Shown here one piece after another: positions 25,833 to 34,402 of a DNA stretch of 64,000 nt. The translations under genes and the position numbers were made by a program. This DNA is from an uncultured Anaerolineae bacterium (GTDB taxonomy: Bacteria; Chloroflexota; Anaerolineae; Anaerolineales; Villigracilaceae): positions 1 through 64,000 of the forward strand of contig CAIQVH010000003.1 in assembly GCA_903875215.1 (NCBI GenBank). The letters run 5' to 3'. Under the pieces are notes generated by a model. The model saw only the letters and a list, made by a program, of their open reading frames with translations. It was not told the origin of the DNA and did not search any database. How positions within the stretch are numbered: the first letter of the stretch is position 1; the number at the start of each line of letters is the position of its first letter.

Positions 25833-26677
25833 CAGGCCTCCGAGGGTTGATTGTTTTTCTGACCCATTTTTGCCATGCCATCCAGAACGGCAAAAACCAG
25901 TGCTTTTGGCAGGAATTTATTCAGAAGATAAAACAGACGCACATCAAACGAGGTAAAGATGGAATATCTGCCGCGCGCGGCCTGCCGTAAAACGACCTCG
26001 GCAACCTGCTCGGCTGACAATGCGCTGGCGCTCCCGGAAATGGCTTTGGTTTCGGGTGGCTTGAACTGGTTTTCATAATCCAGCTGTGGAGTCTGGGTAT
26101 CGGATGGGTAAACAATTGAGACACGGATGTTGTGTCGCTGCATTTCTGCGCGCAAAGCTTCGGAGAATCCCATTATGGCAAATTTGGTCGCGCCATAGGC
26201 GGTATAACCAAAAACTCCCAGGAACCCGGCGGCTGACGAAATGTTGACGATCTGTCCGCTACGGCGCGCAATCATCCCGGGGAGAACAGCCTTGGTGGCG
26301 TGGATGGTGGTGAAGTAATTGGCGTCCATCATCCAATGGAAAATATCCGGGCTGAGTGATTCCACGTAACCGGGATGCGCCGCCCCGGCTGAATTGATCA
26401 GTACATCGGGAACACCTGCCTGCTGAATGAGCGTTTCGCAGGCCGCAAATGCCTGCTGCGGGTCGCTCAGGTCAACGCTAATGAAACCAAACTGCTGATC
26501 TTCATGCTGCGCGGCGGCCCTGACCTGAGCCAACGCCGTTTCCAACAACTCCGGGCGGCGAGCGGCAAGCCAGACATGCGCCCCGCGCGCTGCCAGAGCG
26601 CGGGCGATGGCCAGGCCAATACCACTCGAGCCACCAGTGACTAGGACTGTTTTCTGGTTCCAGTAGGATGCGGTCAT
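25832..26677 (-). CDS. 3-ketodihydrosphingosine reductase-like SDR
   Basis: The 281-residue short-chain dehydrogenase has the cofactor loop TGGSSGIG (14-21), the ARR that favours NADPH (39-41), and the catalytic Ser148, Tyr161 and Lys165. Beyond the core, YPSDTQTPQLDYEN followed by FKPPETKAIS (190-214) closely follows the eukaryotic KDSR/Tsc10 pattern, which supports reduction of 3-ketosphinganine. A hydrophobic C-terminal stretch (FYLLNKFLPKALVFAVL) suggests membrane association, as in Tsc10. It is cotranscribed with the SPT-like gene directly downstream. Confidence 0.82.
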   Translation of the reverse strand: MTASYWNQKTVLVTGGSSGIGLAIARALAARGAHVWLAARRPELLETALAQVRAAAQHEDQQFGFISVDLSDPQQAFAACETLIQQAGVPDVLINSAGAAHPGYVESLSPDIFHWMMDANYFTTIHATKAVLPGMIARRSGQIVNISSAAGFLGVFGYTAYGATKFAIMGFSEALRAEMQRHNIRVSIVYPSDTQTPQLDYENQFKPPETKAISGSASALSAEQVAEVVLRQAARGRYSIFTSFDVRLFYLLNKFLPKALVFAVLDGMAKMGQKNNQPSEA

Positions 26678-26728
26678 GAGATTCCCTTTTCCAGTGGTGA
26701 GGTAGAGTCTGCCAGCCGGCAGAATGTT

Positions 26729-27409
26729 TTAACGATCGGAGGAAAGATGCTCGGCCAACAGTGTTTGCAGTCTCAGATGCCCGGCGTAGAAACCGCGATA
26801 CCGTTCGGGCAGGAGGGCTGCAATCTGGCACATGATCTCGTCTGTGGCGGTTTGTAGGGCCGCATCGCGGTTTTCTTTTGGCAGAGGAGGAATGTAGAAG
26901 GGCGCCCCGGCGGTTACGGTTACGGGTGAGCGGCGCAGTCTTTTGAGATTGGCCAGCAAAACCCGGTCTTCGGTGCCGGTGATCGCCACCGGGATGACCG
27001 AGTAGCCGGAGCGCGCTGCCAGGTAGGCGACACCTGGTTTGCCCTCGATCAGCGCTCCGCTGCGGGAGCGGGTACCCTCGGGAGCGATGACCAGGGCGTT
27101 GCCAGCTTCCATCAACCCGATCATTTTCCGCAGGGCTTTCAAATCGGGATTGAAGCGGTCTACAAAGATAAAGTTGAAATACCGGCCCAGGAAGCGGATC
27201 CAGCCGGTTTTTTCCCACTTTTCAGCAACCGGAATAAACATATCGAAACGATCAAAAACGTAGTGGAACAAGCCGATGTCGATAATCCCGATGTGATTGG
27301 TGGCAATGACATAGCCCCCCTGGGCCGGCACGTTTGCACTACCTGTGACCTGCACCACGGCAATCAGGTTGAAAATAAACCGGAGCAAACCTTTTAGAAA
27401 ATTACGCAC
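26729..27409 (-). CDS. PlsC-like 1-acyl-glycerophosphate acyltransferase (1)
   Basis: The 226-residue protein has the acyltransferase motifs HX4D (HIGIID), FVDR and APEGTRS, with a short N-terminal membrane segment. PlsC enzymes acylate lysophosphatidate; a relative could also acylate a sphingoid base. It overlaps the second acyltransferase by eight bases and precedes the KDSR-like gene by 51 bases. Adjacent paralogs suggest distinct acceptors. Confidence 0.88.
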   Translation of the reverse strand: MRNFLKGLLRFIFNLIAVVQVTGSANVPAQGGYVIATNHIGIIDIGLFHYVFDRFDMFIPVAEKWEKTGWIRFLGRYFNFIFVDRFNPDLKALRKMIGLMEAGNALVIAPEGTRSRSGALIEGKPGVAYLAARSGYSVIPVAITGTEDRVLLANLKRLRRSPVTVTAGAPFYIPPLPKENRDAALQTATDEIMCQIAALLPERYRGFYAGHLRLQTLLAEHLSSDR

Positions 27410-28061
27410 CCAATAAGTCCTTCAGCAAGGGATGGTCAGCATAGACACCGCGATATTTGGGCGGCAGGTTGAGGGCAATGCGGCACATAATCTCATCTGC
27501 CGCGGCTTGCAGAGCCTCTTCGCGCTCCAACGTTTCATCCAACTCAAGGGTAACCGGTATCCCGGCGTGAACAACAATATGGGAGCGGCGGAAATGTTTG
27601 AGATTTTCAACCACCTGACGATCTTCCGTGCCGGTCAATGCAATCGGCACAACGGGTACACGGGTTTTGACGGCAAAAAACGCCACGCCTGAGTGGGCTT
27701 TCTGGAGTGCTTCGGTCTTGGAGCGCGTTCCCTCGGGGGCGATGACAAAAATCCCGCCTTTTTTCATGCGCCGTAACACTTCACGGATAGCGGACACATC
27801 GGCGTTGAAACGGTCAATGAAGAAGCCGCCCAGCGCGCGCACCAGCGGGCCAAACAGCCAGTGATGTTTATATTTTTCGGCAACTGGCATGATGGTGTCT
27901 TCGCGGTCGATGACGTAGTAGAGAATGGCTGAATCAAGCCGCCCGAGGTGGTTGGAAGCCAGAATAAAGCCTCCAGCGGGGAGGTTTTCCAGGCCAAACA
28001 CTTCCACACGGGCAATGATGCGAAGGACGATGCGAACGAAGATACGGAATTTTTTTTGCAT
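27402..28061 (-). CDS. PlsC-like acyltransferase (2)
   Basis: The 219-residue paralog has HLGRLD (HX4D), FIDRFN and APEGTRSK motifs and a hydrophobic N terminus. It is the first gene of the operon that continues through the KDSR- and SPT-like genes. The ATG at 28061 was chosen because it begins MQKKFRIFVRIV like its neighbour; a TTG at 28097 is also in frame. No strong ribosome binding site is seen for either. Confidence 0.86.
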   Translation of the reverse strand: MQKKFRIFVRIVLRIIARVEVFGLENLPAGGFILASNHLGRLDSAILYYVIDREDTIMPVAEKYKHHWLFGPLVRALGGFFIDRFNADVSAIREVLRRMKKGGIFVIAPEGTRSKTEALQKAHSGVAFFAVKTRVPVVPIALTGTEDRQVVENLKHFRRSHIVVHAGIPVTLELDETLEREEALQAAADEIMCRIALNLPPKYRGVYADHPLLKDLLGA

Positions 28062-28121
28062 AGTGTGAATTTTATGCCACTTCTGGCAGCAAGGCAATCA
28101 TTGAGAGTATCTTTTCAGTGC

Positions 28122-28146
28122 AAAAAAAACCGCGCCAAAAGCGCGG
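28122..28146 (-). terminator. Terminator after the minus-strand pstB
   Basis: On the minus strand ccgcgc / gcgcgg with a ttttg loop is followed by TTTTTTTTG. Confidence 0.8.
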
Positions 28147-28159
28147 AGATAACTTTATG

Positions 28160-28924
28160 TCAGCCAAGTTTGCCGGTAATATAGGATTCGGTCAATTCTT
28201 CTTTGGGGCGGGTGAACATTTCGGTGGTGGGAGAAAATTCCACCAGCTCGCCAAGCCAGAACAAACCGGTGAGATCTGAGATACGGGCGGCTTGCTGCAT
28301 GTTGTGAGTGACAATGACGATGGTGTAATCTTTTTTCAGGTCGGAAATCAGGTCTTCGATGCGGCCGGTGGCGATCGGGTCGAGGGCCGAGGTGGATTCA
28401 TCCATCAGGATGACTTCGGGCCGGGTGGCGAGCACCCTGGCGATGCACAGGCGCTGCTGCTGACCAAGGGAAAGGCTAAGGGCGTCTCCATTCAGGTTGT
28501 CTTTGACGTCATCCCACAGGGCGGCAGCTTTCAGGCTGGTTTCAACTGTTTCGGACAGATCAGACTTTCCGGCGGCGACGCCGAGAACCCGCGGACCGAA
28601 GGCAACGTTGTCGAAAATGGATTGAGGAAACGGGTTGGGTTTTTGAAAAACCATCCCCACGCGTTTGCGCAGGTCGACCACGTCCACATCTTCAGCGTAG
28701 ATGTCTTGTCCATCCAGCAGAATCTGGCCCTCGACGCGCGTTCCAGTGATTGTGTCGTTCATGCGGTTGAGACAGCGCAGGAAAGTAGATTTCCCGCACC
28801 CGGAAGGGCCAATTAATGCGGTCACCATGCGCGGCTGAATATCAATGTTGATATTGGTCAGCGCCTTTTTGGCGCCGTAGTAAAAGTCAAGCTTTTGGAC
28901 GGAGAAAACGGGGGATACGCTCAT
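28160..28924 (-). CDS. pstB: Phosphate ABC transporter ATPase PstB (first copy)
   Basis: The 254-residue protein has Walker [10 protein letters not shown], signature [13 protein letters not shown] (one Gly replaced by Leu, as in many PstB) and Walker B VILMDEST. It powers phosphate import through PstCA. It is divergent from pstS by only 53 bases, so both promoters share that gap. A second PstB is encoded in the pstSCAB operon opposite, so there are two ATPases for one permease. Confidence 0.92.
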   Translation of the reverse strand: MSVSPVFSVQKLDFYYGAKKALTNINIDIQPRMVTALIGPSGCGKSTFLRCLNRMNDTITGTRVEGQILLDGQDIYAEDVDVVDLRKRVGMVFQKPNPFPQSIFDNVAFGPRVLGVAAGKSDLSETVETSLKAAALWDDVKDNLNGDALSLSLGQQQRLCIARVLATRPEVILMDESTSALDPIATGRIEDLISDLKKDYTIVIVTHNMQQAARISDLTGLFWLGELVEFSPTTEMFTRPKEELTESYITGKLG

Positions 28925-28963
28925 AACGTGAATTTTACTTGATTAACCAGCGCATGTTAACGA

Positions 28964-28969
28964 TATAAT
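28964..28969 (+). promoter_or_regulatory. TATAAT box giving a leaderless pstS transcript
   Basis: TATAAT ends eight bases before the pstS ATG; no ribosome binding site lies between. TTGATT at 28939-28944 could be a poorly spaced -35. The Pho-type regulator site, if any, was not identified. Confidence 0.55.
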
Positions 28970-28977
28970 TTGGGCCG

Positions 28978-29853
28978 ATGAACCGATTCCTATTTTTCCT
29001 CCTGCTGTTGATGACATTGTTTATATCTGGCTGCGGAGCGAGCGCATCAGCCCAACCGGAAGTTGCCTCCGCGTATATCGAAAACAAGGGTTCCGATACA
29101 ATTGTGAACCTGGCGCTGGCCTGGGCCGAGCAATACCAGGCTGAACACCCGGATGTGCGGATTTCTGTGACCGGCGGCGGATCGGGTACCGGCATCGCGG
29201 CGCTGATCAACGGGACGGTGGGCATTGCCAACGCTTCGCGCAAGATCAGCGCTGATGAATTGACGCAGGCTGAGGCCAAGGGCATTCAACCGGTGGAGCA
29301 CATCATTGCCCGCGACGCGATCGCCGTAATCGTCAACCCGGAGAATCCGGTCAGCCAGTTGACCCTGCAGCAGATTTCTGACATGTACAGCGGAAAGATT
29401 AGTAACTGGAAAGAGGTCGGCGGCGAAGACCGGCCGATTGTGCGTCTTTCGCGTGAAACCAATTCTGGCACGCATGTTTATTTTCTTGAAACTGTATTGC
29501 GACTGGGGGATAAGAAAAGTAAAACGCTTTTCTCCATGGATACGCTGCTGCTGCCGTCTTCGGAAGGCATTGTCAACGAGCTGCGCCAGAATCCAAACGC
29601 AATTGGGTATGACGGGCTGGGCTATGTTCCCAAGGATTTGAAAGTGCTGGCGGTTGCCAAAAAAGAAGGCGAGGCCTACGTCCTACCGACGATTGCAACC
29701 GTCAACGATAAAACGTATGCCATCGCGCGCGATCTTTACATGTATACCGCCGGGGAAGCCACCGGCGCCGAGAAAGCTTATTTGGATTGGATCATCTCAG
29801 ACGCGGCGCAGCAGATTGTGGCAAAATTGGGTTTTGTGCCCATTTTGAAATAA
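28978..29853 (+). CDS. pstS: Phosphate-binding lipoprotein PstS
   Basis: The 291-residue substrate-binding protein has a signal peptide with a lipobox ending at Cys19 (LFISGCG). It carries the phosphate-site patterns GSDTIVNL, GGGSGTGI and SRETNSGTHVYF, the loops that hold phosphate in the PstS family. It captures phosphate outside the membrane and delivers it to PstCA. It begins the pstS-pstC-pstA-pstB-phoU operon. Confidence 0.94.
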   Translation: MNRFLFFLLLLMTLFISGCGASASAQPEVASAYIENKGSDTIVNLALAWAEQYQAEHPDVRISVTGGGSGTGIAALINGTVGIANASRKISADELTQAEAKGIQPVEHIIARDAIAVIVNPENPVSQLTLQQISDMYSGKISNWKEVGGEDRPIVRLSRETNSGTHVYFLETVLRLGDKKSKTLFSMDTLLLPSSEGIVNELRQNPNAIGYDGLGYVPKDLKVLAVAKKEGEAYVLPTIATVNDKTYAIARDLYMYTAGEATGAEKAYLDWIISDAAQQIVAKLGFVPILK

Positions 29854-29887
29854 GCGCTGCGCACAAACACTTTGAACGCGAGAATTT

Positions 29888-30784
29888 ATGGAATCTAACC
29901 TAGGCTGGAAAGAATACCTCATCACCCGCGCCATCCGTGTGGCAGGATATTCCGCCATCGTATTTGTGACGCTGATTTTTTACTTTCTGCTGCGTGAAGG
30001 CCTGCCCACCCTGGCGGAAGTCAAGCTGACAGAGCTGTTTGCGCTACGCTGGTATCCGATCGAAAAGTATTTTGGCATTCTGCCGCTGATCAGCGGCTCG
30101 CTGATTGTGACCCTTGGCGCGGCTTTGATTGCGATCCCTTTTGGGATTGGAACAGCAGTTTTCATCTCTGAAATTGCTCCGCGCTGGGCGCGCGAAATTC
30201 TCAAGCCGCTGGTCGAATTGCTGGGCGGTTTACCTTCAGTCGTGCTCGGATTTCTCGGTATTCTGGTTCTGGCGCCCAAACTGCGGCTGCTGCTCAATCT
30301 GCCCACCGGGCTGACGGCACTGACCGGTTCGCTGCTGCTGGGCGCGATTGCCGTACCAACGGTAGTTTCGGTGGCGGAAGATGCGCTCGACTCCGTTCCG
30401 CGCTCTTACCGCGAGGGCGCCTGGGCGCTCGGGGCCACGCGCTGGCAGACCATCTGGCGGGTGACGCTCCCGGCCGCCCGTTCCGGCGTGCTGACGGCGG
30501 TCATGCTGGGCGTGGGCCGCGCCATCGGTGAGACGATGACCGTCATGATGGTCACCGGCAATGCCCCGGTGCTGGTCACCTCCCTGGGCGGCCTGTTTTC
30601 CCCCGTCCGCACCATGACCGCCACCATCGCCGCCGAAATGGGCGAGGTGGCCAATGGCAGCGTCCACTATCACACCCTGTTTTTTATCGGCATGGTGCTT
30701 TTCATCATCTCGCTGATCGTCAACGTGACAGCATCAGCGGTTGTTTTCCGGTCACAAAAGCGCGCTGAGAGGGTTTTATCCTGA
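29888..30784 (+). CDS. pstC: Phosphate ABC permease PstC
   Basis: The 298-residue permease has six membrane helices and the EAA loop ALGATRWQTIWRVTLPAA that docks onto PstB. The N-terminal helix plus long periplasmic segment is typical of PstC. It lies 34 bases after pstS and overlaps pstA by one base (tgatg). Confidence 0.94.
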   Translation: MESNLGWKEYLITRAIRVAGYSAIVFVTLIFYFLLREGLPTLAEVKLTELFALRWYPIEKYFGILPLISGSLIVTLGAALIAIPFGIGTAVFISEIAPRWAREILKPLVELLGGLPSVVLGFLGILVLAPKLRLLLNLPTGLTALTGSLLLGAIAVPTVVSVAEDALDSVPRSYREGAWALGATRWQTIWRVTLPAARSGVLTAVMLGVGRAIGETMTVMMVTGNAPVLVTSLGGLFSPVRTMTATIAAEMGEVANGSVHYHTLFFIGMVLFIISLIVNVTASAVVFRSQKRAERVLS

Positions 30785-31635
30785 TGAAACTCAATCGCAA
30801 TCTCTCGCAACGCCTGGGCTTTGGCCTGATCAGCCTGATGGCCACGCTGACCGTCATCCCAATCATCGTCGTGGTGATTTACATCATCACCCAGGGCGGC
30901 GGAGCCATCTCGCTTCAGTTTTTGAGCGGCTTTCCGCACGACGGCATGCGCCAGGGCGGCATCATGCCCGCCATTGTCGGAACTTTCTACCTGACGCTGG
31001 GAACTGCCATCTTCTCGGTGCCACTCGGTGTTGCGGCGGCCATCTACCTGGCTGAATACGCCGCCGACAACTGGCTGACGCGCACCATCCGCATTGCGAT
31101 CATCAATCTCTCCGGCATTCCTTCGGTGGTATACGGATTATTTGGGCTGGGCTTGTTCGTGCTCTTTCTCAAATTCGGCACGAGCATTCTTTCGGCTTCG
31201 CTGACGCTTTCGATCATGACTCTGCCGGTCATCATTTCCACCTCCGAGGAAGCGCTGCGCGCCGTCCCGCAGGCCTTTCGCACCGTTTCGATCAGCCTGG
31301 GCGCCACCCGCTGGCAAACCATCCGCCGGATTGTGCTGCCCGAGGCTTTGCCCGGCATCATCACCGGCGTCATTCTCGGCCTGGAACGCGCCGCCGGTGA
31401 AACCGCCCCGATTCTTTTTACCGGTGCGGCGTTTTTCCTGCCACGTTTACCCAATTCCGTTTTCGATGCGACCATGGCCCTGCCCTATCACCTGTTCGTC
31501 ATTTCCACCCAGGTACCGGAGATGCCCTTCCAGATCCAGTATGGCACGGCGCTGGTACTGATCGCCTTCGTGCTGGGGATGAATCTCATCGCAACAGTGG
31601 TCCGCTCCAGGGCGCGGGCGCGGAGGCAGTGGTAA
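30784..31635 (+). CDS. pstA: Phosphate ABC permease PstA
   Basis: The 283-residue permease partner has six helices, the PstA-type YIITQGGGAISLQFL start and the EAA loop SLGATRWQTIRRIVLPEA. Start is coupled to the pstC stop, and pstB begins directly after its own stop. Confidence 0.94.
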   Translation: MKLNRNLSQRLGFGLISLMATLTVIPIIVVVIYIITQGGGAISLQFLSGFPHDGMRQGGIMPAIVGTFYLTLGTAIFSVPLGVAAAIYLAEYAADNWLTRTIRIAIINLSGIPSVVYGLFGLGLFVLFLKFGTSILSASLTLSIMTLPVIISTSEEALRAVPQAFRTVSISLGATRWQTIRRIVLPEALPGIITGVILGLERAAGETAPILFTGAAFFLPRLPNSVFDATMALPYHLFVISTQVPEMPFQIQYGTALVLIAFVLGMNLIATVVRSRARARRQW

Positions 31636-32391
31636 ATGAACAAAATCGAAATCGAAAATCTCACCCTGCAATACTCCGACGGCAATGAATCGCTGCGCAA
31701 CGTCAGCATGGGAATTCGGGAAAACGCCATCACGGTGCTGTTTGGCCCGGCAGGCGGCGGAAAATCGTCGCTGCTGCGCTGTTTGAACCGGCTCAATGAT
31801 ATGGCGGATGTTCAAACCGCGGTCGGGCGCATCATGCTGGATGGTGAGAATATCCTCGACCCCAAAACGGATGTGATCGCCTTGCGCCGCAAGGTGGGGA
31901 TGGTTTTCGCCCGCCCGGTCGTGCTGCCCCTGTCCATTCGCGGCAACTTAACTTACGGGTTGGAAGTGATGGGCGAGAGTCGCCGCTCGAAGCTGGATGA
32001 TGCGGTCGAACGTTCCCTGAAACAGGCTGCGCTGTGGGATGAAGTCAAGGATCGCCTGGACGATCAGGCCATCGCCCTTTCTGGCGGACAGCAGCAGCGG
32101 TTGTGCGTGGCGCGTTCGCTGGCGCTGGAACCGGAAGTCATTTTGCTCGATGAACCAACCTCGGGCCTCGACCCGATTTCCACCGCCAAAGTGGAAGCTT
32201 CTCTGCAAGAGCTCAAAAAAGATTACACCATTATCCTGGTGCCGCACTCGGTTCAACAAGCCGCGCGCGCCGCCGATTTCGCCGCTTTCTTCCTGCAAGG
32301 TGAACTGGTAGAATATGCGGAAGGGAAGTCCATCTTCACCACCCCGGTCAATAAACGTACTGAAGATTATGTTACTGGCAGATTCGGTTAA
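31636..32391 (+). CDS. pstB: Phosphate ABC transporter ATPase PstB-like (second copy)
   Basis: The 251-residue ATPase has Walker A GPAGGGKSS, signature LSGGQQQRLC, Walker B VILLDEPTSG and an H-loop VPHSVQQ where PstB usually reads THNMQQ. Its start codon directly follows the pstA stop. Compared with the minus-strand copy it has diverged in the H-loop neighbourhood and Q-loop (VFARPVVLP in place of VFQKPNPFP), where the Q-loop glutamine is replaced. That suggests altered coupling or regulation. Confidence 0.9.
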   Translation: MNKIEIENLTLQYSDGNESLRNVSMGIRENAITVLFGPAGGGKSSLLRCLNRLNDMADVQTAVGRIMLDGENILDPKTDVIALRRKVGMVFARPVVLPLSIRGNLTYGLEVMGESRRSKLDDAVERSLKQAALWDEVKDRLDDQAIALSGGQQQRLCVARSLALEPEVILLDEPTSGLDPISTAKVEASLQELKKDYTIILVPHSVQQAARAADFAAFFLQGELVEYAEGKSIFTTPVNKRTEDYVTGRFG

Positions 32392-32432
32392 ATTTGTCCG
32401 CTCTTAAATCAGGAAGGAAATAGAGGTGCCTT

Positions 32433-33101
32433 ATGTTACGCAAAACCTTTGAAACCGAAATCCAGCAGATGAAGGATGAGATCATTTTGCTCGGAAGCAT
32501 GGTCGAACAAAATGTCCTGGATTCAGTCGAAGCGCTGAAAAAACGGGATATGGAAGCTTCGCGCAAGATTGTTGCGCTGGATAAGCTGATTAATGACAAG
32601 CGTTTTGCGCTTGAAAACCAGGTGATGATTATCATCGCAACCCAGCAGCCGATGGCGCATGATCTGCGCCTGCTGGCTTCGTTCTTTGAAATCATCAGCG
32701 AATTGGAACGCATGGGCGACTATGCCAAGGGCATCGGCGTGATCAACATTCGCATGGGCGATCAGCCTTTGCTGAAGCCGCTGATCGATATTCCGCGCAT
32801 GGCCCAAAAAGGGGCGGATATGCTGCACCGTGCCCTGGCCGCTTTCGTCAACGAGGATGCTGAAGCCGCCCGCCTGATCCCGGCGGAGGACGACGAAGTG
32901 GATCAGCTCTACGAACAGATTTACCGCGAATTGATGACTTACATCATGGCCGATCCGCGAAACATTGAGCGCGCCAACTGGCTTTTGTGGGTGGCCCACA
33001 ACCTCGAGAGATTCGCCGATCGCGTCACCAACATTTGCGAGCGGACGGTGTTCATCGTGACCGGCGAATTGACCGAAATCAACGATATGAAAGACGGCTA
33101 A
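32433..33101 (+). CDS. phoU: PhoU phosphate signalling protein
   Basis: The 222-residue all-helical protein has two PhoU three-helix repeats with the metal-binding DxxxD/ExxxD-type acidic motifs (ELERMGDYAKG and LERFADRVTNICE). PhoU ties PstSCAB activity to the PhoR/PhoB system and limits phosphate uptake. A histidine kinase pair is not adjacent. The his promoter starts about 30 bases later. Confidence 0.93.
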   Translation: MLRKTFETEIQQMKDEIILLGSMVEQNVLDSVEALKKRDMEASRKIVALDKLINDKRFALENQVMIIIATQQPMAHDLRLLASFFEIISELERMGDYAKGIGVINIRMGDQPLLKPLIDIPRMAQKGADMLHRALAAFVNEDAEAARLIPAEDDEVDQLYEQIYRELMTYIMADPRNIERANWLLWVAHNLERFADRVTNICERTVFIVTGELTEINDMKDG

Positions 33102-33129
33102 TCAATGGTTGTCGAGCAAGATCGAGACA

Positions 33130-33158
33130 TTGACGAATTTTGACACCGCGAGTAAAAT
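33130..33158 (+). promoter_or_regulatory. his operon promoter
   Basis: TTGACG (33130-33135), a 17-base spacer and TAAAAT (33153-33158). The predicted transcription start is 33164-33169, at the ATG of the leader peptide, so the leader would be leaderless or nearly so. A second TTGACA at 33140 is poorly spaced. Confidence 0.7.
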
Positions 33159-33168
33159 GACGCCCATT

Positions 33169-33237
33169 ATGAAACTGACCTTCTCCCTGCACCATCACCA
33201 TCTGATCTGCCCCCTGCCTGACCGGAGAGCAGGTTAG
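33169..33237 (+). CDS. hisL: Histidine leader peptide
   Basis: A 22-codon reading frame begins ATG AAA CTG and holds four consecutive His codons (33190-33201, CAC CAT CAC CAT) before ending in TAG. It is too short for ordinary gene calling. It lies directly upstream of an attenuator and hisG, as the HisL peptide does in enteric bacteria. An in-frame ATG at 33157 is possible but lies in the -10 box. Confidence 0.85.
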   Translation: MKLTFSLHHHHLICPLPDRRAG

Positions 33238-33304
33238 TTTCGTTTCCACCCAAACTAACCACCCAGTAATCTCAGCTCCCGGTCACATGACCGGGGGCTT
33301 TTTG
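33213..33304 (+). promoter_or_regulatory. his transcription attenuator
   Basis: Three competing segments are visible: B, tgaccgg at 33219-33225; C, ccggtca at 33279-33285; D, tgaccgg at 33288-33294. C with D makes the terminator (12-bp stem agctcccggtca / tgaccgggggct, then TTTTT at 33299-33303). B, identical to D, can pair with C as antiterminator. A small stem cctgc (33213-33217) / gcagg (33229-33233) encloses B. A ribosome stalled at the His codons leaves B free; one reaching the stop at 33237 covers B. A further stem (ggttagttt / aaactaacc, 33232-33260) sits between. Confidence 0.82.
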
Positions 33305-33331
33305 TTTACGTTCCCGTAGAAAAGGATTTTT

Positions 33332-34324
33332 ATGCCACGAACCGAACTGCGTCTCTCGATCCCCTCCAAAGGCCGTCTCTCCGAGGATACGGTGGCTTTT
33401 CTCGCCGCCTGCGGCATCGATATTTACAAGCCGAATCCGCGCCAGTACGAGGCCACCATCCCCTCGATGCCGGGCGTGACGGTGCTTTTTCAGCGCCCGA
33501 CCGACATTGTCATCTCCGTCCGCAACGGTTCGGTGGATTTCGGCATCACCGGGCTGGATGTGCTGGAGGAGCATCGCGGCGAAAATGGCGATATTCTCGT
33601 GCTGCACGATGCGCTGGGATATGGCAAGTGCGCGCTGGCGCTGGCAGTGCCCGAGAGCTGGGATTCCGTCGAAACGGTGGCAGATTTACGGGGTCAGGCT
33701 GAATCCCTGCGCCGACCGCTCAAAGTGGCCACCAAATTCCCGGAGTTGACCTCCCGCTTCCTCGCCACGCAGCAAATCCCCTTTGAAATTGTCAGCGCGG
33801 AAGGGACGCTCGAAATCGCGCCTGCGATTGGTTTCGCTGATCTGATTTCTGACCTGGTCTCGAGCGGGCAAACTCTGCGCGACAACCGCCTGCGCCCGCT
33901 GACGGATGGCACCATCCAGCCTTCACAGGCGGCGCTGATTGCGAATCGCGCGGCGCTGCAAAATCCGTCTGCGCTGGCAGTGGCGCGCCAACTGCTGGAG
34001 TTTTTCGAGGCGTATTTGCGGGCGCATAACAACCTGTCGATTTTTGCGAACATGCGCGGAGAAAGCCCGCAGGCGATTGCCGGGCGCATTTTTGCCCAGA
34101 AGACCATCGGCGGGCTGAACGGGCCGACCATCAGCCACATCATCCACCGCGATGGCGACCCCAACTGGTATGCGCTGCATATCATCGTCCACCGCAACGA
34201 GTTGTTCAGCGCCATCAACGAACTGCGCGCCATCGGCGGCAGCGGCGTGGTGGTGGCGCCCGTCACTTATATTTTTGAAGAAGAGCCGCCCAGATATAAG
34301 GCGATGCTGGATGCTTTGCGCTAA
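33332..34324 (+). CDS. hisG: ATP phosphoribosyltransferase HisG (long form)
   Basis: The 330-residue protein catalyses the first step of histidine synthesis. The catalytic half has IPSKGRLSE at the start and the PRPP-site region SAEGTLEIAPAIGFADLISDLVS. The C-terminal 80-90 residues form the ACT-like domain that binds histidine, so this is the feedback-inhibited HisG-L type that does not need HisZ. It directly follows the attenuator, so both transcription and enzyme are controlled by histidine. Confidence 0.95.
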   Translation: MPRTELRLSIPSKGRLSEDTVAFLAACGIDIYKPNPRQYEATIPSMPGVTVLFQRPTDIVISVRNGSVDFGITGLDVLEEHRGENGDILVLHDALGYGKCALALAVPESWDSVETVADLRGQAESLRRPLKVATKFPELTSRFLATQQIPFEIVSAEGTLEIAPAIGFADLISDLVSSGQTLRDNRLRPLTDGTIQPSQAALIANRAALQNPSALAVARQLLEFFEAYLRAHNNLSIFANMRGESPQAIAGRIFAQKTIGGLNGPTISHIIHRDGDPNWYALHIIVHRNELFSAINELRAIGGSGVVVAPVTYIFEEEPPRYKAMLDALR

Positions 34325-34334
34325 AAGCCATTAG

Positions 34335-34383
34335 GACACGGATTACACAGATTTTCACGGATAAACCATAGAAGAATCCGTGT
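34335..34383. repeat. cacggat-type repeat in hisG-hisD gap
   Basis: The gap is built from cacggat / atccgtg words (acacggattacacag, tcacggata, aatccgtgta). The same word family recurs in the hisB-hisA gap. Confidence 0.7.
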
Positions 34384-34402
34384 ACAAAGAAAGGAAAATA
34401 AC

